Numbered from the stretch's first letter, positions 34,401-41,849 are shown. The stretch: DNA of 64,000 nt from Pseudomonadales bacterium (GCA_024234165.1 JACKOP010000002.1:558001-622000), one strand, 5' to 3'. A program made the numbers and translations. The notes: a model not told the origin generated them from the sequence alone.

Positions 34401-34559
34401 CTCGGCCTGGTGCCGATGCTGCTTTCACACGGTATCGGAGCCGAGACGCAACGCCCGCTCGCCACCGTGGTCGTGGGCGGGCTCATCACCTCGACGCTGC
34501 TGACGCTGGTGCTGTTGCCGATCGTGTATGAATGGCTCGAATCGCGTGCGGAGCATTGA
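31473..34559 (+). CDS. czcA: Heavy-metal efflux RND transporter, CzcA/CusA family
   Basis: A 1028-residue, 12-helix RND pump of the HME class. It begins MLNRLVEASLRYKFLVI and contains PIDAFPDVTPVQV, a strong HME signature, and GREFMPQLQEGSIMWR. In helix 4 the motif is GIGMMVDGAVVMTEN: Asp408 and Glu415 are present, but the first Asp of the zinc/cobalt/cadmium motif (DFG-x3-DGA-x3-VEN, Asp402 in CzcA) is Gly here. The substrate is therefore not certain; Cu/Ag or another metal is possible. The last 54 bases are duplicated at 40348-40403. Confidence 0.88.
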   Translation: MLNRLVEASLRYKFLVIVAFLVIGFLGLRAVHTVPIDAFPDVTPVQVNIYTESPGLAAEDVEQLLTFQVESGMAGLPGVEQIRSVSLFGLSFVSVYFDDAMDVYFARRLVMERLQEVADRIPQGYGTPEMGPNSSGLGQVFWYTVERNDEALAAGISDMDLRTVQDWSVRLILRTAAGVDDVLSWGGQERQFQVVIDPLRLIKYGIGFRDVIEVIETNNRQVGGQYVDLGPEQYLVRGLGLVRNEADIGSIVLKVSDGTPVYLRDVADIRQAPALRFGAVTRDGKEVVLGMALSRLGSNAAEVVEAIRQKAAIVRDALPDGITLKPVYERTDLVEKAVATVERALVEGAILVAVVLFLFLGELRSGVVVIAALPLSILIAFICMEHVGMSANLMSLAGLAIGIGMMVDGAVVMTENAFRIMAERRKHGMAVDRSAAVLAAAHEVANPITFAILIIVVVFLPLFSLEGLEAKLFKPMAFNITFAMAGSLLLSLTLIPVLAALILKPGIERDTWLMRWIKRHYLPLLAWSQQNKRTVVVAACVALLLSLLLFPFLGREFMPQLQEGSIMWRVTSIPSTSLAESIEISKRIERALAEYPEVETTLAMIGRAERGETADVNYMEIYTGLKPASERKRSVQELTEAMRETLEQTVPTAVIAFTQPIQMRVEEMVSGVQATLALKLYGEDLGELDRLSAKIKDVIAKVPGVAELSLEANLGKPQIRIRVNRDALARYGMNADDVLTVVRTGIGNEPVSTLIDGVRRFEITARLDDGSKQSVQAIRDIPLQTAGGAIVPLSRVADVSTAEGYSFVRREQLQRYAVIQMDVQGRDVDGFVREANAAIAAGMKLPAGYWIEWGGTFENQQRALARLSLIVPLTIFFIFVLLYTAFNSIRYAALIIANVPFATIGGVVALWISGQYLSVPSAIGFIAVFGVAMLNGIVLVSFINELRAEGLSVATAVRRGCELRLRPVLMTASVAILGLVPMLLSHGIGAETQRPLATVVVGGLITSTLLTLVLLPIVYEWLESRAEH

Positions 34560-34572
34560 TGCGCACACGCCA

Positions 34573-34610
34573 CGTGCAGGATAGCCCGGTATCAGACGGC
34601 TTCCTGCACG
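34573..34610. terminator. Hairpin downstream of czcA
   Basis: CGTGCAGGA (34573-34581) and TCCTGCACG (34602-34610) are perfect complements with a 20-base loop. The same structure lies between the second czcA tail and kpsS at 40417-40454, consistent with a bidirectional terminator between convergent genes. Confidence 0.5.
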
Positions 34611-34856
34611 ATCACATCGCCTGCGACCGGTTGCGGGTGCATCGGCACCCACACCGGTGCGCCGTGCGGCCAGACCACTCCGGAGCATGAGCCCGGGAGA
34701 TCGAGCCGTCGGTAGAAGCTGCCGTTCAACTGCTGCGCCTGATCACGTAGTTGCGGAAACGCCGGAACAGCTCGGAATCGATGCTCATGTCCGGTGCATC
34801 GACCCAGAAACGCTCCAGGCTACCGGTATAGGTGAGCCCTGGCATGTCATGGATTG
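34592..34856 (-). pseudogene. Remnant of kpsS 3' end
   Basis: This strand corresponds to the last 88 or so codons of kpsS, including the stop at 34592-34594. Relative to the intact gene it carries substitutions and a one-base difference near 34729 that shifts the frame. It has no start and ends abruptly in RHS-derived sequence, so it is non-functional. Confidence 0.8.
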
Positions 34857-34980
34857 GACCACCCATGTGGATCAGTCCCACCCCGGTCTTGCTGCGGATG
34901 TTGCCGAGCGCATCGTAGCTGACCGTGGTGCTCTGCAGCTGCCCGTGTCAGCTGCCCGTTGCCGTGGGTCTCGTCGACGG
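34857..34980 (-). pseudogene. Collapsed relic of an RHS gene
   Basis: Three short stretches match separate parts of the RHS gene, in the same order and orientation: about 34860-34881 to 39199-39221, 34878-34946 to 39873-39942, and 34952-34980 to 40162-40189. The intervening RHS sequence is missing, with junctions in short shared words such as CCCACCCC. It looks like an RHS copy reduced by internal deletions. Confidence 0.75.
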
Positions 34981-35017
34981 CTATGCTCGACGCTCCCATC
35001 CCGCCGATGTCGACCCC

Positions 35018-35161
35018 ATGGCCGTCACCGACAAAAACGGCAAGCGCGGACCGGCCCCACGGTTCCAGCAGCAGATCGAGCGCCTGAGCGCGCTCCCTCA
35101 GGCCCAGCAGCGCCTCGTGATGCAGATGCTCGATGGCGTCATCGCCCAGGCTGGACGATAG
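35018..35161 (+). pseudogene. C-terminal stub of an XRE-type regulator
   Basis: The 47 residues (MAVTDKNGKRGPAPRFQQQI, then ERLSALPQAQQRLVMQMLDG and VIAQAGR) resemble the dimerisation tail of XRE/HipB-like repressors. The helix-turn-helix half is absent because the sequence joins the RHS relic upstream. It is probably a decayed antitoxin or regulator; translation from the ATG at 35018 is possible but unlikely to be useful. Confidence 0.5.
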
Positions 35162-35171
35162 GAGTCTCGCC

Positions 35172-35357
35172 ATGCATGCCCAGACGCCCAAGCAGGACGC
35201 CCTACACGCCATCGAGCGGCTCCCCGACGACGTGCCCCTCGATGAGATCGTTTACCAGCTCTACGTGCTCAGCAAGGTCCAGCAGGGCGTCAAGGACATC
35301 GACGCCGGCCGCACCATCTCCACCGACGAGCTCGCCCGCGAGATCGAAGCCTGGTGA
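35172..35357 (+). CDS. Antitoxin of a RelE/ParE-type toxin-antitoxin pair
   Basis: A 61-residue protein, MHAQTPKQDALHAIERLPDD followed by a helical middle (DEIVYQLYVLSKVQQGVKDI) and TISTDELAREIEAW. The size, helical content and GTGA overlap with a downstream RelE/ParE-fold toxin identify it as the antitoxin. It would bind and neutralise the toxin through its C-terminal tail. Because the toxin gene is interrupted, it is now an orphan. GGAG lies 10 bases upstream of the ATG. Confidence 0.75.
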   Translation: MHAQTPKQDALHAIERLPDDVPLDEIVYQLYVLSKVQQGVKDIDAGRTISTDELAREIEAW

Positions 35358-35558
35358 GTGCGCCTCGCTGGTCGCAGCGGGCGCGGGCGGATTTGAAGGC
35401 GATCCACGACTACATCGCCGCGGACTCACCCGCCAACGCCAAGGCCGTCGTACGCGACATTCTCGCCCGCACCGCCGCCCTGCCCGACACTCCGCGCATC
35501 GGCCGGCGCGTGCCCGAACTCGATGACCCCGACATCCGCGAAGTCCCCGCGCACTCCT
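35354..35558 (+). pseudogene. RelE/ParE-type toxin, 5' part (interrupted by IS)
   Basis: Codons for about 68 residues, from MSAPRWSQRARADLKAIHDY to VPELDDPDIREVPAHS, match the start of plasmid-stabilisation RelE/ParE toxins. The GTG at 35354 overlaps the antitoxin stop. The frame runs into IS sequence after ACTCCT at 35553-35558. The missing C-terminus is intact at 37842-37936; joining at the duplicated ACTCCT restores a 99-residue toxin reading AHSWRVIYQLRG across the join. Confidence 0.85.
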
Positions 35559-35941
35559 CCCAACTTCAGCACTTCAGATTGCAAAACGGCCATTTCGGCA
35601 GGGTGGCAGGCACTACAAATCAATCAGTTATGGGTGGATCTCCTCATTTTCCCAGGAGATCATGTAGTCACACGTGTTTTTGTTTCACCCATTGATTAAT
35701 GGATACGATACGTATAACGTAGTTGCATGTTCACGCGCATCTCACGATCTGGCGGCCGAGCCTACCTGCAACTGGTCGAGTCCTACCGCAACGAGGAAGG
35801 CCAGCCACGTCAGCGTGTCATCGCCAATTTCGGGCGACTCGACAAACTCTCTTCCAAAGACCTCGACCCACTGATCGATGGGCTGCAACGCGCTCTCGGA
35901 CGATTCACCTCCACGCCTCGGGTGGCCTTCGACACAGCCAG
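35559..35941 (+). repeat. Truncated left-end copy of the IS
   Basis: These bases match 35942-36324 with few differences (for example CTCCTCATTTTCCCAGG versus TTCCTCATTTTCCTGTG). Similarity stops at ACAGCCAG, where the left inverted repeat of the second copy begins. No target duplication flanks the inner copy on the right, which fits nested insertion followed by recombination between IS copies. Confidence 0.85.
35727..35941 (+). pseudogene. 5' fragment of IS transposase
   Basis: The first 71 or so codons of the transposase (MFTRISRSGGRAYLQLVESY and RQRVIANFGRLDKL) are cut off at the start of the second IS copy. Only the N-terminal part remains. Confidence 0.85.
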
Positions 35942-36109
35942 CCCAACTTCAGCACTTCAGATTGCAAAACGGCCATTTCGGCAGGGTGGCAGGCACTACA
36001 AGTCAATCAGTTATGGGTGGATTTCCTCATTTTCCTGTGAGATCATGTAGTCACACGTGTTTTTGTTTCACCCATTGATTAATGGATACGATACGTATAA
36101 CGTAGTTGC

Positions 36110-37770
36110 ATGTTCACGCGCATCTCACGATCTGGCGGCCGAGCCTACCTGCAACTGGTCGAGTCCTACCGCAACGAGGAAGGCCAGCCACGTCAGCGTG
36201 TCATCGCCAATTTCGGGCGACTCGACAAACTCTCTTCCAAAGACCTTGATCCGCTGATCGATGGGCTGCAACGCGCTCTCGGACGATCCACCTCCACGCC
36301 TCGGGTGGCCTTCGAAACAGCCAGGGCCTTTGGCGATCTGTTTGCCCTGCATGGCCTGTGGCAGGAACTGGGATTGGATCGCGCATTGCGTCGTGCGCTA
36401 CGTTCCACGCGTCGCCGGTTCGACGCGCCCGCGCTGGTGCGCGCGATGGTCTTCAACCGCCTGTGCGAGCCCACCTCGAAGCTCGGCGTCCTGCGCTGGC
36501 TGGAGACGGTCAGCCTGCCCGATGCGCCGGAGACGGTCACGCACGACCAGCTGCTGCGGGCGATGGATGCGTTGATGGAGCATATCGATGCGGTCGAGGC
36601 CGTCGTTGCGGGAGCAGCTGCGCCCGCTGCTCGATCAATCGCTGTCGGTGGTGTTCTACGACCTCACCACGGTGCGCATCCAGGGGGACGGCACGGTGGC
36701 AGACGATGTGCGTGCCTTCGGGCTCAACAAGGACACCGGGGGCATTGCCCGCCAGTTCGTGCTCGGTGTGATCCAGACCGCCGAGGGGCTGCCGATCGCG
36801 CATGAAGTCCATGCGGGCAATGTCGGCGAAGTGTCCACGTTGCTGCCCGCCATCGAGAAGGCCATTGCGCGCTATCGGATCGAGCGGGTGGTGCTGGTGG
36901 CGGATCGTGGCCTGCTGAGCCTCGACAACCTGGACGCGGTAGAGGCGCTACGTACCGCGACTGGCGACTGGCCGTGCGGTGGAGTACATTCTCGCCGTGC
37001 CGGCACGGCGTTACGCGGACTTTGGCGAGTTGGCGACCAACATGCCACTCGATGCGGGTGTCGGCGAGTCCACGTGGCAGGGGCGGCGCCTGGTCGTCGC
37101 GCACGACTCCGGTCGCGCGGCGGAGCAAAGCGCCCGGCGCCGCGCCCTGATCGCGTCCATCGAGGCCGAAGGCGAGCGCATGGCGAGGCGCCTCGACGAG
37201 GCGGACGCAGGCCAGCCGCTGCGCGGGCGCAAGTCCACCGACCGCAGGGCGTATCTGCGTTTCTGCGAGGCAGTCAGCGAAGCAGGGCTCAGCCGTATCC
37301 TCAAGGCAGACCTGGCGGCGGAGCGCTTCAGTTTCCACCGCGACGAGGCCGCGCTGGCCAACGCCGAGCGCCTCGATGGCAAGCTGCTGCTGGTCACCAA
37401 CACCGCACTCGCCGCCGATGAGGTCATCGCCCGCTACAAGGCACTGGCCGACATCGAACGTGGCTTTCGGGTACTCAAGAGCGACATCGAAATCGCTCCC
37501 GTACATCACCGCCTGCCCGAGCGTATCCGCGCCCATGCGCTGATCTGCTTCCTGGCCCTGGTGATTCATCGGATCATGCGGCAAAAGCTCAAGGCGGCGG
37601 GACATCCGCTTTCACCTCGCAGGTCCCTCGCCCTGCTGCGCCAGATCCAGCAACATCGCATCCAGATCGATGGCAAATCCGTCACAGGTATCGGGCGCCT
37701 GCAACCCCAGCAGATCGAACTGTTCGAAGCACTCAAGCTCCCACTGCCCGTCGCCGACAACGCCGTGTAG
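36110..37770 (+). pseudogene. IS1634-family transposase with two frame shifts
   Basis: The N-terminal part (36110 to about 36605) reads MFTRISRSGGRAYLQLVESY. The middle, with LSVVFYDLTTVRIQGDG and VVLVADRGLLSLDNL (a DDE-type catalytic core), is one frame over, and the C-terminal part from about 36965 (EYILAVPARRYADFGELATN, DIERGFRVLKSDIEIAPVHH) another frame over. The breaks near 36600 (expected LREQLRPLLDQ) and 36965 (expected AVEYILAVPA) each look like a single-base change. Intact protein would be about 550 residues. Probably inactive. Confidence 0.85.
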
Positions 37771-37835
37771 TGGCATTTTTGCCCCATTCGTATCAATACA
37801 ATCAACAGCTTACAAATCCAACTGCGGAACTTGGG

Positions 37836-37936
37836 ACTCCTGGCGCGTCATCTATCAGCTGCGTGGCAACACCGTGTTCATCGTCACGCTCGTCCATCGC
37901 CGCCGCGCCCCAGTGCCCGAGGATCTACGCGCCTGA
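37836..37936 (+). pseudogene. RelE/ParE-type toxin, 3' part (interrupted by IS)
   Basis: After the duplicated ACTCCT the frame reads WRVIYQLRGNTVFIVTLVHR and RRAPVPEDLRA to a stop, the usual C-terminus of RelE/ParE toxins with the conserved V-x-LVHxRR ending. It has no start of its own and completes the 5' part at 35354-35558. Confidence 0.85.
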
Positions 37937-38013
37937 TCCCGCGCGCCCCCGTTGGGCCACAACGCTTAGCCGCAGGCCATCCTGCATCGCTCAGAGAACG
38001 ACACCGATCGTGG

Positions 38014-38349
38014 TCAAGGCATCCCACCGAGTGAAGCAAGCAATCCTCTCAGGGATTTTTCCACAACGGCCCGTATGCGCTCGCGATAGTTCGCTGCTTC
38101 GACATCTTTCGCCTTCAAGGCATCCGCAGCCCAATGCTTCCGTTCGGGACCAATCGGAAGATCGTCGACTTCCGAGGCCACACCGATAAACGTATTCATA
38201 ATGTCGTCGGCAACTCCCGGCAGCCGCGGGCGAAGTCGGGCTAGATCACGGCATGCAAGCAGCGGGTCGTAGCCGTCGCTGAGCACACGGCGAGCAATTT
38301 CCTTCGCGCGCTCCATCGGTGGTACGCCGTCCTCAAGGTCCCGCGTCAT
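38014..38349 (-). CDS. Putative immunity protein of the RHS tip
   Basis: A 111-residue protein beginning MTRDLEDGVPPMERAKEIAR and rich in helices, with LLACRDLARLRPRLPGVADD and IGPERKHWAADAL. It has no signal peptide or membrane segment. It overlaps the orphan RHS tip gene by 4 bases (ATGA) on the same strand, the classical toxin-immunity layout, and would neutralise that toxin in the cytoplasm. The role is inferred from position, size and coupling; I do not recognise a named immunity family. Confidence 0.6.
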   Translation of the reverse strand: MTRDLEDGVPPMERAKEIARRVLSDGYDPLLACRDLARLRPRLPGVADDIMNTFIGVASEVDDLPIGPERKHWAADALKAKDVEAANYRERIRAVVEKSLRGLLASLGGMP

Positions 38350-38528
38350 GGAACGATGCTCTTGAGTTCTACGACTTCGCCGGTCACGACGTTGCGGTAG
38401 GCATGCGTCTGCAGGTGTCCCGGAGCCGTGCTGGTCACCTTGGCCCAGTCGCCAGCCTTTCCGCCGTATTGGCTGACAAGCCTGCCGAGTTGCCGGCTTA
38501 GCCTCCCAACATTCGCCACATTCTGCAC
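38346..38528 (-). CDS. Orphan RHS C-terminal toxin tip
   Basis: The frame gives about 60 residues from a GTG (VQNVANVGRLSRQLGRLV) to VTGEVVELKSIVP, and is open for seven more codons upstream. The end, HAYRNVVTGEVVELKS, resembles the C-terminal toxin tips displaced behind RHS genes. It is in the same frame as the RHS gene but separated from it by two stop codons (38568 and 38550), so it is either a silent cassette or a decayed toxin. No own ribosome-binding site is obvious. Confidence 0.5.
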   Translation of the reverse strand: MQNVANVGRLSRQLGRLVSQYGGKAGDWAKVTSTAPGHLQTHAYRNVVTGEVVELKSIVP

Positions 38529-38567
38529 TCCCGCCCTTACGGCATTTGCTCAGGGAAGATCAAGCTG

Positions 38568-40400
38568 TCATGTTCCTTCGTCTTCTTTAGAAGTATTAAC
38601 ACCTACCGACCCCTTCACAGCATTTACTATCCGAACCACCCCGAATCCGATAGCCGCGCCCTTCACCCCATCGGCGAACTTCCCGCCCTGCGCTTTGGCG
38701 GTCATCCCGCCCAGGAACATGCTGATGCCCGCCTGTGATCCCAAGGAATCGCCGAACACCCGCGTCAGCCCGTCTCCGATCTGCCCCGCAATCAGCCCGA
38801 TCGCAGCCCCCTGAAGGAGCTGCCCGATCGTGCCTCCGTTGGCCGCCGTGATCGCCGTACTCAATGCCAGCATTCCTTTCTGTATCGCCAGGCAAGCGGC
38901 CGGCATCATGGCGCACCCCATCGCTCCGATCGCCGCCGCCAGCCCGGGGACCTCCCCGAACACCCGCCCGATCTTCTGCAGCACCACCTTGATGGCATGG
39001 CCCACGCCGTCAAGTACCTTCCCGATCGCTCTGCCGATCCCCTTGACCAGTTTCTTCAGGAAGTACCCGCTCGGGTCGGTGTAGCTCAGCGGGTTGTTCT
39101 GCACGTAGCTGTAGCGGTTCAGGGCCTGCAGGTCCGCCATGTCCCCCACGAACGGATCGGCACTGAGGAAGCGCCCGATCTCCGCGTCATACACCCGCCC
39201 GCCCATGTGGATCAGCCCCACCCCGTCGAGCTGGCGGTGCCCGGTGAAGCCGCGTTCGGTGAGCACGCTGCTCAGCGCCAGCGCCGGGATCGTCAGGTTG
39301 CCCTTCTGGTAGGCGTTGAGCGTACCCCAGGCTCCCAGCATGCCCTCGAGCTGCGCCAGCGTCGGCGCCCGGCGCTTGCCCCACGCATCGAAGCTGAACG
39401 CCTCCACCTCGTCACCCACCTCGTCGGTGATCGCGGTGACGCTGCCCAGGTGATCCCGCAGCAGGTAGCGCGTCTTCACCGTCCCCGCTCCGCCCGCCGT
39501 GCGCCCGGTGTAGGTCACCAGGGTGTTGCCGCCCACCGTGTGGCGTTCTTCCACGGCCCCACCCGGCAGGGTGACCTTCTCGTACAGGCCACCGACGTAC
39601 ACCGTCTCGGTGACCTGGCCGTTGGCGTTGTCGCTTCTCGTCAGCAACTGGCGCTCCGGCCCGTAGCTCAGGGTGGCGCTGTGCGTGCCCTGGCTGACGC
39701 TCAGCGGCTTGTTGAACGCGCTCCAGGCAATGGTGCGGCCATCACCCGCCGTCATGTTGCCGTTGGCATCGTAGCCGTAGCTCGCGGTCTTCGTCCCGAC
39801 GCTGTCCGCGCTGATCTGGCAGACCGCGTGCAGCCGGTTGCCCGCCCCGCACTGGCTGCCGTACTGGTAGGTGCCCACCCCGGTCTTGCTGCGGATGTTG
39901 CCGAGCGCATCGTAGCTGACCGTGGTGCTCTGCAGCTGCCCGTTGCCGAAGTTGGCGCTGGTGCCCGTCAGGCGGTTCAGGGTGTCGTAGCTGAAGGTCT
40001 CGCTGAAACCGCGCAGCGTGTCGCTGCGCGCGCTGAGGTTGCCCAGCTTGTCGAAGGTAAAGGCCAGGTGCTGGCGGTCGTTCTTCAGCGGACTGGCAAC
40101 GGTGCCGGTGCGCAGCTCCGTCAGATAACCAGTGGCGGCCTGGTAGACCTTGATGGTGCTGAGCCCGTTGCCGTGGGTCTCGTCGACGGCGTTGCCGCGT
40201 GCGTCCTTCTGGTTGACCTGGTAGTACAGCGCGTTGCTCGCGTGGTTGCGCAGCGCGCTCAGATGCCCTTGGGCGTTGTAGACGTGCTTCACCGCCAGGC
40301 GGTTGCTCGGACCGGGGTAGGTCAGACTGGTCTTGCGGCCCAGCTCGCGCTGGTGCTGTTGCCAATCGTGTATGAATGGCTCGAATCGCGTGCGGAGCAT
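38568..40400 (-). pseudogene. RHS-repeat protein gene, 5'-truncated
   Basis: About 590 residues of RHS sequence. YD repeats (GYDANGNMTAGDGRTI, YDTLNRLTGTSANFG) lead to the RHS core end: RYLLRDHLGSVTAITDE, GFTGHRQLDGVGLIHMGGRVYD-like region, IGRFLSADPF, NRYSYVQNNPLSYTDPSGY. A variable tail of about 155 residues follows, with Gly/Ala-rich hydrophobic segments (AAAIGAMGCAMMPAACLAI). The 5' part is missing: RHS similarity stops at about 40347 and the frame runs into antisense czcA-tail sequence, where an ATG at 40400 could allow a 610-residue product. The normal N-terminus of such proteins (secretion or VgrG-binding part) is lost. Confidence 0.82.
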
Positions 40401-40701
40401 TGATGCGCACACGCCACGTGCAGGACAGCCCGGTATCAGACGGCTTCCTGCACGATCACATCGCCTGCGACCGGTTGCGGGCGCATCGGCACCCGCACCG
40501 GTGCGCCGTGCGGCCAGACCACCCCGGAGCATGAACCCGGGAGATCGAGCCGCCGGTAGAAGCTGCCGTTCAACTGCGTGCGTCTGATCACGTAGTTGCG
40601 GAAACGCCGGAACAGCTCGAAATCGATGCGCATGTCCGGCGCATCGATCCAGAAACGCTCCAGGCTACCGGTATAGGTGAGCCCCGGCATGTCGTAGATT
40701 G
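40348..40701 (+). repeat. Direct repeat copy 2 of the czcA/kpsS 3' junction
   Basis: Same orientation and about 95% identical by eye to 34504-34856. Here the czcA portion is only the final 56 bases (joined to RHS at 40347), while kpsS is intact. This reciprocal completeness indicates that czcA and kpsS were once neighbours. Confidence 0.9.
40417..40454. terminator. Hairpin at the kpsS 3' end
   Basis: CGTGCAGGA (40417-40425) pairs with TCCTGCACG (40446-40454) around the kpsS stop codon. It is the second copy of the hairpin downstream of czcA and would terminate the long capsule transcript. No T-run follows. Confidence 0.5.
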
Positions 40702-41719
40702 CCGCACCGCATACCTTCAGCGGCGTACCGTGGAACAGCGCCGACATGCCGACCGTGCTGTTCACGAGCACGCAGCCACGGGCGTGGCGCAACAGCGTGG
40801 GCAGGTGCAGGTCGTGGACGTAGTGCAGTCGCCCCTCCAGACCGAAATCGCGTTCGTGCTGGCGGATCAATCGGCCATAGTCGTGATAGCCGCGATCCAT
40901 CGGGTGGTGCTTGATCACGAGATGGGTGTCGGGGGGTGCAGCGGCTGCAAACGAACGCACCACGTGAGCGATGAACTTCTCGACCGAGTCGAAATCCGAA
41001 TGCGCGTGAATCTGCGCGTCGTTGTGCACCTGCAACGGCACCAGAAAGAAGCGTCCCGACAGCTCTCCGGCAAAGCGCGGCTGCTTCCGGCGTTCGCGCC
41101 ACGCACACCACCGTTTGCGCCAGGAACTGCGCAGCCATGGCAGCGCTTCGAGCAGACTCAGCCGACGATGGTGGCGATAACGCCTGAACCAAGGCCAGAG
41201 CAGGGCACTTGCCATGTAGTACAGCGTCGCCCATAGGGCGGCGTTCACGAACGTGCCATCCACCCGCTGCGACGGGGGAGGATCCCCGACGTCACGGTTG
41301 CGGTAAAACAATGGTGAGCGCGGCAGTTGCGAGTGTCCGTTGACGCCGAAGCGCTCGAACGTGATGTAATTCGGCCGGATGTAGCCTTCCTCGAATACCC
41401 CGATCTCGATGCCACGAACGCTGGCGAGCGCGCGCGCGACACGATGAATCGGTCGGCAATCACCGAACATCAGTACCACGTCGATCCTGCGTTCGTCGAT
41501 CAGGCGATCAAGGAACCCGGACCATTCGCGCAGCTCACCGCGGAAGTTGACTGCCCCGGACGGGTAGAACAGCAGGTCACCGCCGTTGAAATTGACCTTG
41601 CAGACCTGCGCACCGGCCCAGTGCAAGTCCTGTGCCAGACGGCGGAAGAAGGGACCGACGGGAGACTGCAGCAGCAACACCCGCTTGCCACGCAGGGCAT
41701 CCAATCCGCCTGCAATCAT
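40436..41719 (-). CDS. kpsS: Capsule biosynthesis Kdo transferase KpsS
   Basis: A 427-residue GT-B-like protein of the Capsule_synth family. GKRVLLLQSPVGPFFRRLA at the start, FEEGYIRPNYITFERFGVNG and VNSTVGMSALFHGTPLKVCG are typical KpsS motifs. KpsS and KpsC together build the poly-beta-Kdo linker on lysophosphatidylglycerol that anchors ABC-exported capsules. The ATG at 41719 has AGGAGG 7 bases upstream; longer in-frame starts lack support. It is the last gene of the capsule operon, 130 bases after kpsC. Its last 265 bases are duplicated at 34592-34856. Confidence 0.92.
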   Translation of the reverse strand: MIAGGLDALRGKRVLLLQSPVGPFFRRLAQDLHWAGAQVCKVNFNGGDLLFYPSGAVNFRGELREWSGFLDRLIDERRIDVVLMFGDCRPIHRVARALASVRGIEIGVFEEGYIRPNYITFERFGVNGHSQLPRSPLFYRNRDVGDPPPSQRVDGTFVNAALWATLYYMASALLWPWFRRYRHHRRLSLLEALPWLRSSWRKRWCAWRERRKQPRFAGELSGRFFLVPLQVHNDAQIHAHSDFDSVEKFIAHVVRSFAAAAPPDTHLVIKHHPMDRGYHDYGRLIRQHERDFGLEGRLHYVHDLHLPTLLRHARGCVLVNSTVGMSALFHGTPLKVCGAAIYDMPGLTYTGSLERFWIDAPDMRIDFELFRRFRNYVIRRTQLNGSFYRRLDLPGSCSGVVWPHGAPVRVPMRPQPVAGDVIVQEAV

Positions 41720-41849
41720 TGCGCCTCCTGTTCCTTGGCCTATCAGAGGCCTATGTCCCGGGTTCATGACACCCCGACACATCATCCAGAAGGCGCCGAT
41801 TCTACTCGCGACCCACCCCGGAACCGCAAGCATTGACTGCGTGCACAAC

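Larger units (their letters stand above)
34504..34856 (+). repeat. Direct repeat copy 1 of the czcA/kpsS 3' junction
   Basis: These 353 bases match 40348-40701 in the same orientation with about 17 differences counted by eye. The unit runs from the last 56 bases of czcA through an intergenic hairpin into the 3' end of kpsS. Here czcA is complete and the kpsS end is only a fragment. The repeats bound the accessory island. Confidence 0.9.
35559..37835 (+). mobile_element. IS1634-family insertion with a duplicated left end
   Basis: The ends are imperfect inverted repeats: CCCAACTTCAGCACTT on the left and CCCAAGTTCCGCAGTT read from the right. The element is flanked by the 6-base direct repeat ACTCCT (35553-35558 and 37836-37841), and it sits inside a toxin gene. 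The first 383 bases (35559-35941) are repeated from 35942 onward, so a truncated copy precedes a near-complete one (35942-37835, 1894 bases). The transposase resembles the IS1634 group of the IS4 superfamily. No coding function other than transposase is present. Confidence 0.88.

Noticed and set aside
35559..37835. Composite transposon made of two IS copies
   Set aside because: The first copy is only a 383-bp left end directly abutting the second; there is no passenger DNA between them.
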